Below, in pieces: positions 24,280-32,265 of a stretch of 34,667 nucleotides of DNA (its first letter is position 1; each line of letters starts with the position of its first letter). The position numbers were made by a program, and so were the translations under genes. Below the pieces are notes generated by a model. That model did no database searches and was not told the origin of the DNA. It was given only the letters and a program-made list of their open reading frames with translations. This stretch comes from an uncultured Bacilli bacterium (GTDB lineage Bacteria; Bacillota_I; Bacilli_A; RF39; UBA660): assembly GCA_934096535.1 (NCBI GenBank), contig CAKOMC010000011.1:1-34667 (forward strand). The letters run 5' to 3'.

Positions 24280-25362
24280 TCAAATATTTTTAGTAAAATT
24301 ATTTTCACTATTATCTAAAGTATTAGGGTAAAGCATAGGAAATTGACCAGCTAGTTTTTCGTTAATTTCTTTTAACTTTTCTTCATAAAGTTTCTTTTGG
24401 AGAATCAAATTATTATATTCTAAAACATCTCCACTTACTGTAGCTCCAAAAAAACTCTTACTTACATCAAAGCCTAATTTTTTAAAACCATTTCTAATTT
24501 GTAATAACTCCTCAGCATTAAAAAGTTCCACTTTATTAGAGAAAAATAAATTATCCAAAGTATTAATATTGATACTTCTAATCTTGCATTCCAAAGATTC
24601 TTCTAAATTTAACAAGCTAATATCAAAGCTATCTAAAGAAAATTCTAATTCATAATAAGACTTGGGGGTCATTTCTAAATGTAAATTATACTTAGCTAGT
24701 TCTTCTTTAACGGTATCCACCGTTTTAGCACCGATTCCTTCTAAATCTTTTAAACTTTGTTCACTATATTTAACCAAATCCCCAAGAAAATATATTTCTT
24801 TTTTATTTAGGGCTTGCACGACGCGCATATCAGAAATAATATCACTAAGTAAAGAATTGAAAGTTAAGGTCTTACTTTTTAAAATACTCTGATATTTATA
24901 GATGTTTAAAAGTAAAATAGTTCCGTTATTCCCTAAATGATGTAAAAGTTCAAAAAGCCAAGTATAATCTTTATCTATTTTAATTACCTCATATAAAAAG
25001 CCCTTTAATTTCTTTTTATCGTAGGCAATAGCACTTAAAAAAATGCCAATATTTTCATATTTTTCTAAAATCTTTCTTAAATCTGGGGTTAAATCTAAAT
25101 CAAAGATTTTTATCTGTTCTAAATCTTCACTTTTACTATTTAAAAGAGGAAAGTATGTTGAATATTCATAAGCAAAATGAAAACCTTTTTCTTTAATTTT
25201 TTCAAAAATCTCATCAAATAAATAGCGATACCTAGGATTTTTTTGCATTTCTGCTTTTAGACTTTTCTCATCTATTTTTAATAATTCGTCTACGGTTTCA
25301 ATTTTAAAATCTTTTAGCATTTTCTTAGCACTACTACTAATATTTAAATCATCTATTTGCAT
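24280..25362 (-). CDS. Protein of RNA polymerase alpha-CTD-like helix-hairpin-helix units (paralogue A)
   Basis: 360 aa, soluble, acidic. At least two, perhaps four, segments match the RpoA C-terminal domain pattern (L-x-x-x-x-I-x-T-V-x-D-L-L...L-x-x-I-x-N-x-G-x-K-x-x-x-x-I): clearest at about 182-229 with LGDLVKYSEQSLKDLEGIGAK, then 6-66 (ISSSAKKMLKDFKIETVDELL) and 250-301 (IRNGFKKLGFDVS), with a weak one near 88-125. A coiled coil closes it at about 315-340. In RpoA this fold binds UP-element DNA and activators, so DNA or protein binding is likely. The gene follows its paralogue by 21 bp with AAAGGAG before ATG 25362 and ends at TGA. Not a RpoA: the N-terminal assembly domain is missing. 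Confidence 0.75.
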   Translation of the reverse strand: MQIDDLNISSSAKKMLKDFKIETVDELLKIDEKSLKAEMQKNPRYRYLFDEIFEKIKEKGFHFAYEYSTYFPLLNSKSEDLEQIKIFDLDLTPDLRKILEKYENIGIFLSAIAYDKKKLKGFLYEVIKIDKDYTWLFELLHHLGNNGTILLLNIYKYQSILKSKTLTFNSLLSDIISDMRVVQALNKKEIYFLGDLVKYSEQSLKDLEGIGAKTVDTVKEELAKYNLHLEMTPKSYYELEFSLDSFDISLLNLEESLECKIRSININTLDNLFFSNKVELFNAEELLQIRNGFKKLGFDVSKSFFGATVSGDVLEYNNLILQKKLYEEKLKEINEKLAGQFPMLYPNTLDNSENNFTKNI

Positions 25363-25383
25363 TTAATCATTCTCCTTTATTTT

Positions 25384-26466
25384 TTACTTATTTATTGAGC
25401 TTAAAGTTAATACTCTTTTATATGAATTAACCTCTTTTGTTACTATCTCTAACTTTTTTTCTAACCTTTTTTGGTCTTGCCATAATTGGTTATATTTTTG
25501 TTCTAAAATACTTTCGGGCATGGCAAGTAATTTATCTTTAAAAGAAAATCCTAAAACTGCTAATTTTTCTCTAATTTCTATTATTTCAAGATTGGTCAAA
25601 AAGCTTAAATCTCTTAAGTTTAGTAGTTTTTCTAAGTTAAGAACTTGCATAGTTTGTAATTTTTTTAATAATTCTTCTGATAAATTTAACTTTTCTAATC
25701 CAATATAAGAATAGTCTAGTCCAAGTAGTTCTTTTGGGTGATTATCTTCTAAAAATTCTTCAGTTAAAGTAAAACCCTTTTTTTCTAGGGCATTAATAAT
25801 TTTTAAAGTTTTAAGAGGTCCTAAATGAGGAATATCTTTTATTTTTTCTTTACTTATTTTAAGTAAATCACCAACTAACCAATAATCATTACGAATTAAA
25901 TTATTATAAATGTTTCTTTCATCTACCAAAAGAAACACAGGCATTAAAGGACCCGCTTGTTTGCAATCTTTTTTAAAGTCTTTAATAAGTAATGATAAGA
26001 CAATACCATAATTACCCGTATTAGTAAAAAGTCTTTCTAGGGAATCATTATTTTCATAAGTAATTACTAAACACAAAAAACTTTTTAACATTCTCTTACT
26101 TTTCTTTAAAGCATTGAAAAAAGTATCAATGTCTTCGTAACTTCCAATAAATTTACGGGCATTTTCACTCATAAAAAGAGTATTTGTCTTAATACTTAAT
26201 CCATTATCAGCTAAATTTTTGATTTCTTTTAAATAAGTTAATTCTCCTAAAAAATAATAGCCTAAGTCATGAACATATCTCCATAACTCATCAACATAAA
26301 CTTGCGTTTTTATATTGCTTTTAACTAAATCTAGAAGTTGGAAAACATTAAGCTTGCCCGCATCTTCTAAAGTAAAAACATTTATTTTAGCAAAAAACTT
26401 TTTAGCATTACTGGAAATATCTAAAATATCTGTAGTTTTCGTCTTTTCCATCTGATTAGTATCCAT
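25384..26466 (-). CDS. Protein of RNA polymerase alpha-CTD-like helix-hairpin-helix units (paralogue B)
   Basis: 360 aa, exactly the length of the gene downstream and alignable over its whole length: both begin with an (I/L)(D)ISS(N/S)AKKxxxK segment, both have the VGDLLKISKEKIKDIPHLGP-type unit (about 183-233 here), a third unit near 257-309 (LREKLAVLGFSF-like), and a C-terminal coiled coil (about 318-350, QKYNQLWQDQKRLEKKLE). Sequence identity is low, so the duplication is old. Function unknown; nucleic-acid or transcription-complex binding is inferred from the fold. ATG 26466 has AAGAAGTG upstream. Promoter at 26491-26519 with a palindrome directly upstream. First gene of the pair. Confidence 0.75.
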   Translation of the reverse strand: MDTNQMEKTKTTDILDISSNAKKFFAKINVFTLEDAGKLNVFQLLDLVKSNIKTQVYVDELWRYVHDLGYYFLGELTYLKEIKNLADNGLSIKTNTLFMSENARKFIGSYEDIDTFFNALKKSKRMLKSFLCLVITYENNDSLERLFTNTGNYGIVLSLLIKDFKKDCKQAGPLMPVFLLVDERNIYNNLIRNDYWLVGDLLKISKEKIKDIPHLGPLKTLKIINALEKKGFTLTEEFLEDNHPKELLGLDYSYIGLEKLNLSEELLKKLQTMQVLNLEKLLNLRDLSFLTNLEIIEIREKLAVLGFSFKDKLLAMPESILEQKYNQLWQDQKRLEKKLEIVTKEVNSYKRVLTLSSINK

Positions 26467-26490
26467 AATAACACTTCTTTCGGAAGCAAT

Positions 26491-26519
26491 ATCCTACCAC
26501 GATTGATGACTTTTAGCAA
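26491..26519 (-). promoter_or_regulatory. Promoter of the alpha-CTD-like gene pair
   Basis: On the minus strand TTGCTA (26514-26519), 17-nt spacer, TAGGAT (26491-26496), with TGG before the -10 (extended -10). Predicted start of transcription about 26484, giving a leader of under 20 nt. Confidence 0.55.
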
Positions 26520-26587
26520 CCATGATTTACTTTTTTTGCGATTTAAAATGCAAAAAACTAATTTCTTAGATATGAATAATCATGGTT
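26518..26587. repeat. Nested inverted repeat upstream of the alpha-CTD-like promoter
   Basis: Outer perfect arms AACCATGATT (26518-26527) and AATCATGGTT (26578-26587); inner perfect arms TTTTTTGC (26532-26539) and GCAAAAAA (26550-26557). The outer left arm overlaps the -35 box by two bases. No T-run follows in either direction, so it is not a terminator. An activator or repressor site is plausible; a cruciform is also possible. Confidence 0.6.
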
Positions 26588-26607
26588 TGTATATCAAATT
26601 AAACTAG

Positions 26608-26733
26608 TTATTCTTGTTCTTTAATTAAATTATCTATATTTTTAAAAGCATTTTTGATAGCTTCTGTATGATATCTTTCGTACATATTATCAAACATATT
26701 AATCCCATAATACAACATCATATTACTAAACAT
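26608..26733 (-). CDS. Possible 41-aa small protein
   Basis: ATG 26733 to TAA 26608, 41 codons: begins MFSNMMLYYGINMFDN and ends IDNLIKEQE, an amphipathic helix pattern with no membrane span. The ribosome binding site is weak (AATAGAA before the ATG). It lies between smc and the alpha-CTD-like genes on the same strand. Could be a real small gene or chance; composition is like the neighbours. Confidence 0.3.
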   Translation of the reverse strand: MFSNMMLYYGINMFDNMYERYHTEAIKNAFKNIDNLIKEQE

Positions 26734-26794
26734 TTCTATTTATATTAGGACAAAGGCTTAAATGATATGCTACTAAAAATAACTAGCATTTAGA

Positions 26795-29752
26795 CTAGTT
26801 ATCCTTGGTTTCATTTTCTTCCATACGAACACTTACTAATTTAGAAACGCCTTCTTCTTGCATGGTAATTCCATACAAAGTATCGGCATATTCCATTGTT
26901 CTCTTCTTATGGGTAATAATTATAAATTGTGATTTATCTTTTCTCGTCTCTAGGTATTTACCAAATACATCGACATTAGCTTCATCTAGGGCCGCTTCGA
27001 CTTCATCTAAAATAACGAATGGTACAGTCTTAACATTTAAAATAGCAAATAATAATGATATAGCCGTTAAAGTCCTTTCACCACCTGAGAAAAGGGTTAT
27101 GGAACTTAGTTTCTTTCCTGGTGGCTGTGCAATAATTTCGACGCCGGTTTCTAATAAATTATCCTTATCGGTTAATTCTAAATGACCTTCGCCACCTCTA
27201 AATAAGATTTTAAATACTTTTTGGAATTCCTTATTAACAGCTTCAAAAGTAGCTTTAAAGCGCTCTTTCATAATTTCATCTAAAGAAGCAATGGCTGTTT
27301 CTAACTCTTCTATAGATTTTACTAAATCCGTTTTTTGTGTTGTTAAAAATGTATACCTTTCATTAACGCGTTCAAACTCAGCAATACTGCCTAAGTTTAC
27401 TTCTCCTAATTCTTTAATACTACTCTTTAACTTACTTACTTGTAGTCTAGTGGTTTCAATATCAATATTTGTATCAACTTCCCGCAAAGCTTTCTCATAA
27501 GTCATGGTATATTCTTCATTTAAAGTTAATAAATAGTTATCTAACTTAACATCATATTTGCCTAAAATAACTTCGTTACTATTAAATTCACTATTATATT
27601 TATTTAAATCTCGATTTTTATTTTTAATATTAAGTTCTAATTCAGCTAAATCCCCACGAGCTGTTTCTAATTTTTCTTTATAATCTTTAATTGTTCTTAA
27701 AAGTTTATCTTTACGACCATTTAATTCATAATAACTCTTTAGAATATTATCAAGTTCAATATCAACAGTATTATTTAAAATAGCTTCATTATTTTTAATC
27801 GTAGTCTCTTTATCTTTATAATTATTTTGAAGCTCACTTAGACTAATATTTTTGCGATTAATAGTCTCTTTTAACTCAATATATTCATTATTTAACTTAT
27901 TTTTCTTAAGTATCATTTCTTCTTGTTCTTGATTTAAGGAATTTATCTTCGCCTCAATTACTCTAATACTTGTTTCTAAATTAACTTTATTAGTTTCTAA
28001 TTTGGTTAATTCGTAGCGATCTTTTAAGATACTAATACTATTTTTCTTAGCCCCACCACTGATAGAACCACCAGCATAAGAAATATCGCCATCTAAAGAA
28101 ACAACTTTATATTTATAATTTAGGCGTTTAGCTATATTATTTAGAGCGTCAATATCTTTAACAACAATCGTAGTTGCTAGTAAATTTTGCATAATATTAT
28201 CATAAGCTGAATCATATTTTACTAGGTTAATTGCGGTATCAACAAAACCAGAGGTGTTTTTTAAAGTCTCCTCAACACTACTTTCTAGATACTTAGGTTT
28301 AATAATATTAAGAGGTAAAAAAGTAGCTCTACCTAATCTTTGTTCTTTTAAATAATTAATAGCTTGTTTAACTGAGGCCTCATTATCCACTACTAAATAA
28401 TTTAGGCTAGCTCCTAGAGTCGTCTCTATAGCACTCATATAAATATCATCAAAAGTAAGAAGTTTACCAACTGTATTATAAATACCCTTTAATCGGGGAT
28501 TATTTAAAATGGACTTAACTGGTAAGGGTACATTTACTTCATTTAAAATATTATTATTTAAAATATCTATTCTGTTATTAAGTTCTAATAATTCTTTATT
28601 TTTTTGATTATATTCATTAGATTCAGTAACATAATTTTTTCTTAACATTAATTCTTCGTTATCAATAGAATCTATATTGGCTTTTAAATCATCTTTTTTA
28701 CTATTTAAAGTCTTTATTTCTCCTTCTAAAGAATTAATGTTTTTACCAATACTTAATATTTCTTCTTTTAAATTTAAAACATTATTTAAAGTAACATCAT
28801 TATTACTATTAAGCTTTTTTCGCTCTAAAATCATGGTCTTTTTAGCATTAGCATCGGCAATTTCTCGTTCTAAATCAACTAAATTTTGATTTAATTTATT
28901 TAAGGTTGATTCTACTTCTAAATTGCTTAATTTATTAACTTCTAAAGTAGCTGTATCTTTATTTATTCTAGCTGTTAATTCTTCAATTAAACTTTTTAGT
29001 TCTTCATTGCGAGCCTTTAATTTATTATATTCTAAATTAATTTTTTTAATATCATTAACTATTAAAGCTATTTCTAAATTTTTTAAATTATCTTTATATT
29101 CATTAAATTTTTTAGCCTTAATTGATTGGATACGAAGAGGCTCTAACGAGGTTTCTAACTCGTTTATAAGTAAATTAATCGTATTTAGGTTATCTTTGGT
29201 TTTTTCTAGTTTTCTTAAAGATTCTTCCTTATGTTTTTTATATTTTAAAACTCCGGCGGCTTCTTCAATAATTACTCTTCTTGCTTCTGGTTTACTACTA
29301 ACAATATCTTCAACTGTTCCTTGGGAAATTATATTATAAGCATCACGCGATGCCCCACTGTCAATAAAAAGGTCAGTTATATCTTTAAGTCTTACTTTCG
29401 TATTATTTAAGTAATATTCGTTTTCGCCTGTTCGATAAACTACTCTTTTTACTTCAATTTCATTAAACTCACTTTTTAGGTAATGATTACTGTTATCAAT
29501 TGTTAGGGCAACGCTGGCTCTTGACATGGGACTGCGACTTTTAGACCCATTAAAAATAACATCACTCATTGAACCTGTGCCACGCAAAGACTTAACCGAT
29601 TGTTCCCCTAAAACCCATTTAACCGCATCTAAAATATTACTTTTGCCCGAACCGTTTGGTCCAACAATACAAGTAATACCATCTTTAATATCTAGTTCTA
29701 TTTTATCTGCAAACGATTTAAACCCCACTGCTTTAATACTTTTTAAATACAT
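26795..29752 (-). CDS. smc: Chromosome segregation protein SMC, short form
   Basis: ATPase of the SMC-ScpAB condensin that compacts and resolves the nucleoid. Walker A GPNGSGKSN at 31-39 within the usual FKSFAD...GITCIVGPNGSGKS start, R-loop/arginine region VKSLRGTG, Q-loop and DLFIDSGASRDAYNIISQG. Coiled coils flank a hinge at about 405-570 (LKGIYNTVGKLL through AGGSISGGA). The C-terminal head has LFSGGERTLTAISLL and Walker B FVILDEVEAALDEAN. 985 aa against about 1190 in B. subtilis: the loss is in the coiled-coil arms, as in mycoplasma SMCs of about 980 aa. It follows rnc by 12 bp with GTGGGAG as ribosome binding site. ftsY, the usual third gene, is not next. Confidence 0.97.
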   Translation of the reverse strand: MYLKSIKAVGFKSFADKIELDIKDGITCIVGPNGSGKSNILDAVKWVLGEQSVKSLRGTGSMSDVIFNGSKSRSPMSRASVALTIDNSNHYLKSEFNEIEVKRVVYRTGENEYYLNNTKVRLKDITDLFIDSGASRDAYNIISQGTVEDIVSSKPEARRVIIEEAAGVLKYKKHKEESLRKLEKTKDNLNTINLLINELETSLEPLRIQSIKAKKFNEYKDNLKNLEIALIVNDIKKINLEYNKLKARNEELKSLIEELTARINKDTATLEVNKLSNLEVESTLNKLNQNLVDLEREIADANAKKTMILERKKLNSNNDVTLNNVLNLKEEILSIGKNINSLEGEIKTLNSKKDDLKANIDSIDNEELMLRKNYVTESNEYNQKNKELLELNNRIDILNNNILNEVNVPLPVKSILNNPRLKGIYNTVGKLLTFDDIYMSAIETTLGASLNYLVVDNEASVKQAINYLKEQRLGRATFLPLNIIKPKYLESSVEETLKNTSGFVDTAINLVKYDSAYDNIMQNLLATTIVVKDIDALNNIAKRLNYKYKVVSLDGDISYAGGSISGGAKKNSISILKDRYELTKLETNKVNLETSIRVIEAKINSLNQEQEEMILKKNKLNNEYIELKETINRKNISLSELQNNYKDKETTIKNNEAILNNTVDIELDNILKSYYELNGRKDKLLRTIKDYKEKLETARGDLAELELNIKNKNRDLNKYNSEFNSNEVILGKYDVKLDNYLLTLNEEYTMTYEKALREVDTNIDIETTRLQVSKLKSSIKELGEVNLGSIAEFERVNERYTFLTTQKTDLVKSIEELETAIASLDEIMKERFKATFEAVNKEFQKVFKILFRGGEGHLELTDKDNLLETGVEIIAQPPGKKLSSITLFSGGERTLTAISLLFAILNVKTVPFVILDEVEAALDEANVDVFGKYLETRKDKSQFIIITHKKRTMEYADTLYGITMQEEGVSKLVSVRMEENETKDN

Positions 29753-29764
29753 AAAATACTCCCA

Positions 29765-30418
29765 CTACTTGTTACTTACCTTTTTACTTAGGGCATCTTT
29801 AGCGGCCATTTGCTCGGCTTCTTTTTTACTCTTGCCCATCCCTTTACCATAAACAATATTATCAATTTTAACTTCTACTTCATAAGTTTTATCATGAGCA
29901 GGACCGGTCTCATTAATAACATTATATTCTAAGGTTTTCTTATCCATCTGAGTTGCTTCTTGTAAAGCACTCTTATAATCTGTTAAATAAATTTCATGAT
30001 GTTTAATATGGGGAATAACAGTTTTATAAACATAATCTTTAGCTACAGTAAAACCACATTCTAAATAAATACAGCCTAAGATTGCCTCAAAAATATCGGC
30101 AATAATCGTATCATTGATATCATGTAGTTGCCCATGTCCTACTCTAATATAAGGAATATAACCTATTTCTTTAGCATAACTTGCTAAGGCACTCTCGCAA
30201 ACAAAACTAGCACGCATTTTGGACATAGCTCCCTCTTTTAGGGAAGTATTACTATATAAATATTCACTGACAATTAACTGTAAAACACTATCTCCTAAAA
30301 ACTCTAGTCTTTCATAAGAAGTAACATTATGTTCATTAGCATAACTAGTATGAGTAAGACTTGTTAAAAGTAATTCTTTATCTTCTATATCAATATTATA
30401 TTTTTTTAAAAAGTTCAT
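29765..30418 (-). CDS. rnc: Ribonuclease III
   Basis: Double-strand-specific endoribonuclease for rRNA precursors and structured mRNAs. 217 aa from ATG 30418, which has AGGTGA 5 nt upstream; GTG 30427 opens the frame but overlaps that site. Catalytic domain: ERLEFLGDSVLQL near 39-51 (signature motif with Glu/Asp metal ligands) and IIADIFEAILGCIYLECG near 105-122 (second acidic pair). C-terminal dsRNA-binding domain from about 150: DYKSALQEATQ, then GKGMGKSKKEAEQMAAKDAL. First gene of rnc-smc. Its 5' half has been copied to 32262-32576. Confidence 0.97.
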   Translation of the reverse strand: MNFLKKYNIDIEDKELLLTSLTHTSYANEHNVTSYERLEFLGDSVLQLIVSEYLYSNTSLKEGAMSKMRASFVCESALASYAKEIGYIPYIRVGHGQLHDINDTIIADIFEAILGCIYLECGFTVAKDYVYKTVIPHIKHHEIYLTDYKSALQEATQMDKKTLEYNVINETGPAHDKTYEVEVKIDNIVYGKGMGKSKKEAEQMAAKDALSKKVSNK

Positions 30419-30434
30419 TTTTATCACCTAACTC

Positions 30435-30463
30435 ATTATAGCAAATAAACCTAAAAAGGCCAA
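30435..30463 (-). promoter_or_regulatory. Promoter of rnc-smc
   Basis: On the minus strand TTGGCC (30458-30463), 17-nt spacer, TATAAT (30435-30440), with TGC before the -10 (extended). Duplicated at 32593-32621. Confidence 0.75.
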
Positions 30464-30484
30464 GAAAAACGGTTCAAAATATAA

Positions 30485-30530
30485 AAAAGATTATTGCCTC
30501 CATCAAATACTATTTGGGAAATAATCTTTT
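30485..30530 (-). terminator. Terminator of Cys-motif paralogue 1
   Basis: On the minus strand AAAAGATTATT (30530-30520) pairs with AATAATCTTTT (30495-30485), T-run continuing. The upstream arm lies within the last codons of the gene. All three paralogues have the same arrangement. Confidence 0.75.
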
Positions 30531-31145
30531 CAAAACTTTTTCTTCACCAACATAACCTTGCTTTTTAAAACGCATATCCATATTATGCAAAGCAATTTCC
30601 ATATATTTTTTCATTTGGCTGTCTTCTATATCTGGATGATTCGCTTTTATTCTGGCATAAACTTCTCTAGCAACAATTAACTGTACAGTATCATCAATTG
30701 CTAAGCCATGTTTATAATGATAGTTCTGCATAAATTGATACATTATTTCATCTTCATAGGAGTAAAAATAAGTTCCAGATTTGCTTTTTAAAATCACACT
30801 TTCGTCCAAGCCACACTTAAGACAAGCCTGACAAATAATAGGCTTGTCTTCTTCATCATCAAAATTCCAGCTAACTACATTAATCCACAAATGTTTGCAA
30901 TCAAGATATTCACACATTTTAATTTTCTTATAAAGTCGATGTTGGTCCGCAGTTATCTTTTGATTAGTGCCAATCAAGTTTGCATATTCAGCAACAGCCG
31001 GATTGGTAAGAAGTTCTCGTATTTTTTTAGTATTGTCATCCTTTTGAGCATTCAAAGTTGCATAATCTTTCTTAAATCTAGGTAACCATATTTCTGGATG
31101 TTTTCTTACTTTAGATTTTAACATATTACCGTATTGCTTTATCAT
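30510..31145 (-). CDS. Cys-motif protein of unknown function, paralogue 1
   Basis: 211 aa, soluble, basic. Central metal-site candidate: an LDCKHLW segment near 77-83 followed about 28 residues later by CQACLKCGLDE, i.e. C-x-H and C-x2-C-x2-C groups, as in small zinc ribbons. Two helical parts flank it: KxRKHPEIWLPRFKKDYATL near the N-terminus and MKKYMEIALHNMDMRF near the C-terminus. About 60% identical by eye to paralogues 2 and 3. A 7-residue N-terminal insertion relative to those arises from a repeated GGTAATATG block; ATG 31145 has AGGA 9 nt upstream, while ATG 31124 aligns with the others' start but has no site. Function unknown. Sits on the minus strand just before rnc. Confidence 0.75.
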   Translation of the reverse strand: MIKQYGNMLKSKVRKHPEIWLPRFKKDYATLNAQKDDNTKKIRELLTNPAVAEYANLIGTNQKITADQHRLYKKIKMCEYLDCKHLWINVVSWNFDDEEDKPIICQACLKCGLDESVILKSKSGTYFYSYEDEIMYQFMQNYHYKHGLAIDDTVQLIVAREVYARIKANHPDIEDSQMKKYMEIALHNMDMRFKKQGYVGEEKVLKRLFPK

Positions 31146-31363
31146 ATTACCATATCCTATCGTTTTAAAACTTCTTAATTGCCTAATATAATATCACAAC
31201 TTTTCTCAATATAATAGATTTTTCTAATATTTTTGCTTAAAAATCACATACAAGATAATGAAATTAAATTTAAGTCTATTAATTTATTTGAAATTACGGT
31301 AAAATTTAACTAAAAATGACTAAATAAATCTATTTTAATCCTTATCTATTCTAAACGGTAACA

Positions 31364-31409
31364 AAAAAGATTATATCTTATCTAAGCCTTTTTAGAAAAT
31401 AATCTTTTT
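31364..31409 (-). terminator. Terminator of Cys-motif paralogue 2
   Basis: Arms AAAAAGATTAT (31364-31374) and ATAATCTTTTT (31399-31409), T-run on the minus strand; overlaps the last codons of paralogue 2. Confidence 0.7.
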
Positions 31410-32008
31410 AAAACTTTTTCTTCACTGGCCTTATCTTGCATTCTAAGATTCATATTATGTAAAGCAATTTCCATATATTTCTTAACCTGTTCATCTTCAA
31501 TATCTAAATGATTTGCTTTTATTCTGGCATAAACTTCTTTAGCAACATCAAAATCAGCAGGTTCATTAACTACTAAACCATACTCATAGTGCCTACCTTG
31601 CATAAATTGATACATTACTTCATCTTCATAATTATAAAAGTAAGTTCCAGTTTTACTTTCTAAAAGCACATTTTCATTTAAACCACATTTAAGGCAAACC
31701 TTGCAGATAACCTTGCAGACAATAGGTTCTCCTTGTTCATTAGAAAAATCCCAGTTTGGCACACTGACCCACAAATGTTGGCAATTTTGGTATTCAATAT
31801 TTTTAATTTTCTTATAAAGTACTCGTTGTTCCCAAGTTATCTTTTTATTAGCATTCATTAAATTAAAATATTCAGTAACATTTTTCTTAGTAAGAAGTTT
31901 TTGCATTTTCTTAATATTATCAAGCTTCTGGATAGTCAAGGTAGCATAATCTTTCTTAAATTTAGCTAGCACTACCTCTGAATGTCTTCTTGCCTTAGGT
32001 TTTATCAT
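31382..32008 (-). CDS. Cys-motif protein of unknown function, paralogue 2
   Basis: 208 aa, about 90% identical by eye to paralogue 3. Same layout: basic N-terminus, YQNCQHLW, then a Cys group. Here the group reads CKVICKVCLKCGLNE, four residues longer than CQVCLKCG in paralogue 3, because of a 12-bp in-frame tandem duplication of ACCTTGCAGA-type sequence near 31698-31723. This adds one more Cys. GGAG lies 10 nt before ATG 32008. The spacer to paralogue 1 (31146-31381) carries degraded echoes of the yidD promoter region and the rnc upstream region. Confidence 0.75.
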   Translation of the reverse strand: MIKPKARRHSEVVLAKFKKDYATLTIQKLDNIKKMQKLLTKKNVTEYFNLMNANKKITWEQRVLYKKIKNIEYQNCQHLWVSVPNWDFSNEQGEPIVCKVICKVCLKCGLNENVLLESKTGTYFYNYEDEVMYQFMQGRHYEYGLVVNEPADFDVAKEVYARIKANHLDIEDEQVKKYMEIALHNMNLRMQDKASEEKVLKRLFSKKA

Positions 32009-32137
32009 ATTATCATATCTCCAATCGTTTTAAATTTTTCCAATCGCCTAATATAATACCATAACTTTCTTTAATATAATAGGCTTTTCTAACATTTTTG
32101 TCTTATTAAATCAACCCTTTATTATTTAGAAACTATA

Positions 32138-32166
32138 TTTACTAAATTTTAAAATTATAGTAAAAT
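32138..32166 (+). promoter_or_regulatory. Duplicated yidD promoter, now in front of a deleted gene
   Basis: TTTACT (32138-32143), 17-nt spacer, TAAAAT (32161-32166), identical to the promoter of the intact yidD at 33385-33413. It now reads into the remnant and then antisense into the rnc fragment. Confidence 0.5.
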
Positions 32167-32167
32167 G

Positions 32168-32265
32168 AATTTGGTGATGATCCTGTCCCCATATTAAATA
32201 ATGAAAATAACTAATATGAATTATTATATTATATATATAAAGGTAAAGGAGAAATCATGAAAATC
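32168..32265 (+). pseudogene. Remnant of yidD and of the lipoprotein gene start
   Basis: 32168-32181 is the sequence around the yidD start (AATTTGGTGATGAT); the next base corresponds to 33624 in the intact copy, so 195 bp (all but the tail of yidD) are gone. In the intact locus the deletion ends are AATTTGGTGATGAT (33415-33428) and AATTTGGTTATGAT (33610-33623), 13 of 14 identical. The remnant keeps the yidD stop, the spacer with a 6-bp insertion (extra GGTAAA), the AAAGGAG site and ATG of the lipoprotein gene (32257-32259), then runs into reversed rnc. Confidence 0.8.

Larger units (their letters stand above)
26467..26794. other. 328-bp intergenic region between smc and the alpha-CTD-like genes
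   Basis: Holds a promoter (26491-26519), a nested inverted repeat (26518-26587) and a possible 41-codon reading frame (26608-26733). The remaining 26734-26794 contains an ACTAG(C/T)...ACTAGTT repeated motif just after the smc stop and otherwise nothing I can name. No smc terminator is obvious. Confidence 0.6.
30104..32265. repeat. Tandem duplication, unit 1 (rnc interior to lipoprotein start)
   Basis: Contains the rnc 5' half, paralogues 1 and 2, a deleted yidD and the first codons of the lipoprotein gene. It shares with unit 2 (32262-33702) about 320 bp of rnc (two mismatches seen by eye), the intergenic region, one Cys-motif gene, the yidD promoter region and the yidD tail. The join at 32262-32265 falls on AATC, present at both original ends (30104-30107 and 33699-33702), which points to a microhomology-mediated tandem duplication. 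Confidence 0.8.

Noticed and set aside
26532..26557. Terminator after smc
   Set aside because: The GCAAAAAA hairpin is not followed by Ts on either strand.
28923..29339. 138-codon plus-strand frame inside smc (and similar antisense frames in smc, xfp, dnaI and the alpha-CTD-like genes)
   Set aside because: Exact antisense of conserved coding sequence with no ribosome binding site or recognisable product; shadow frames.
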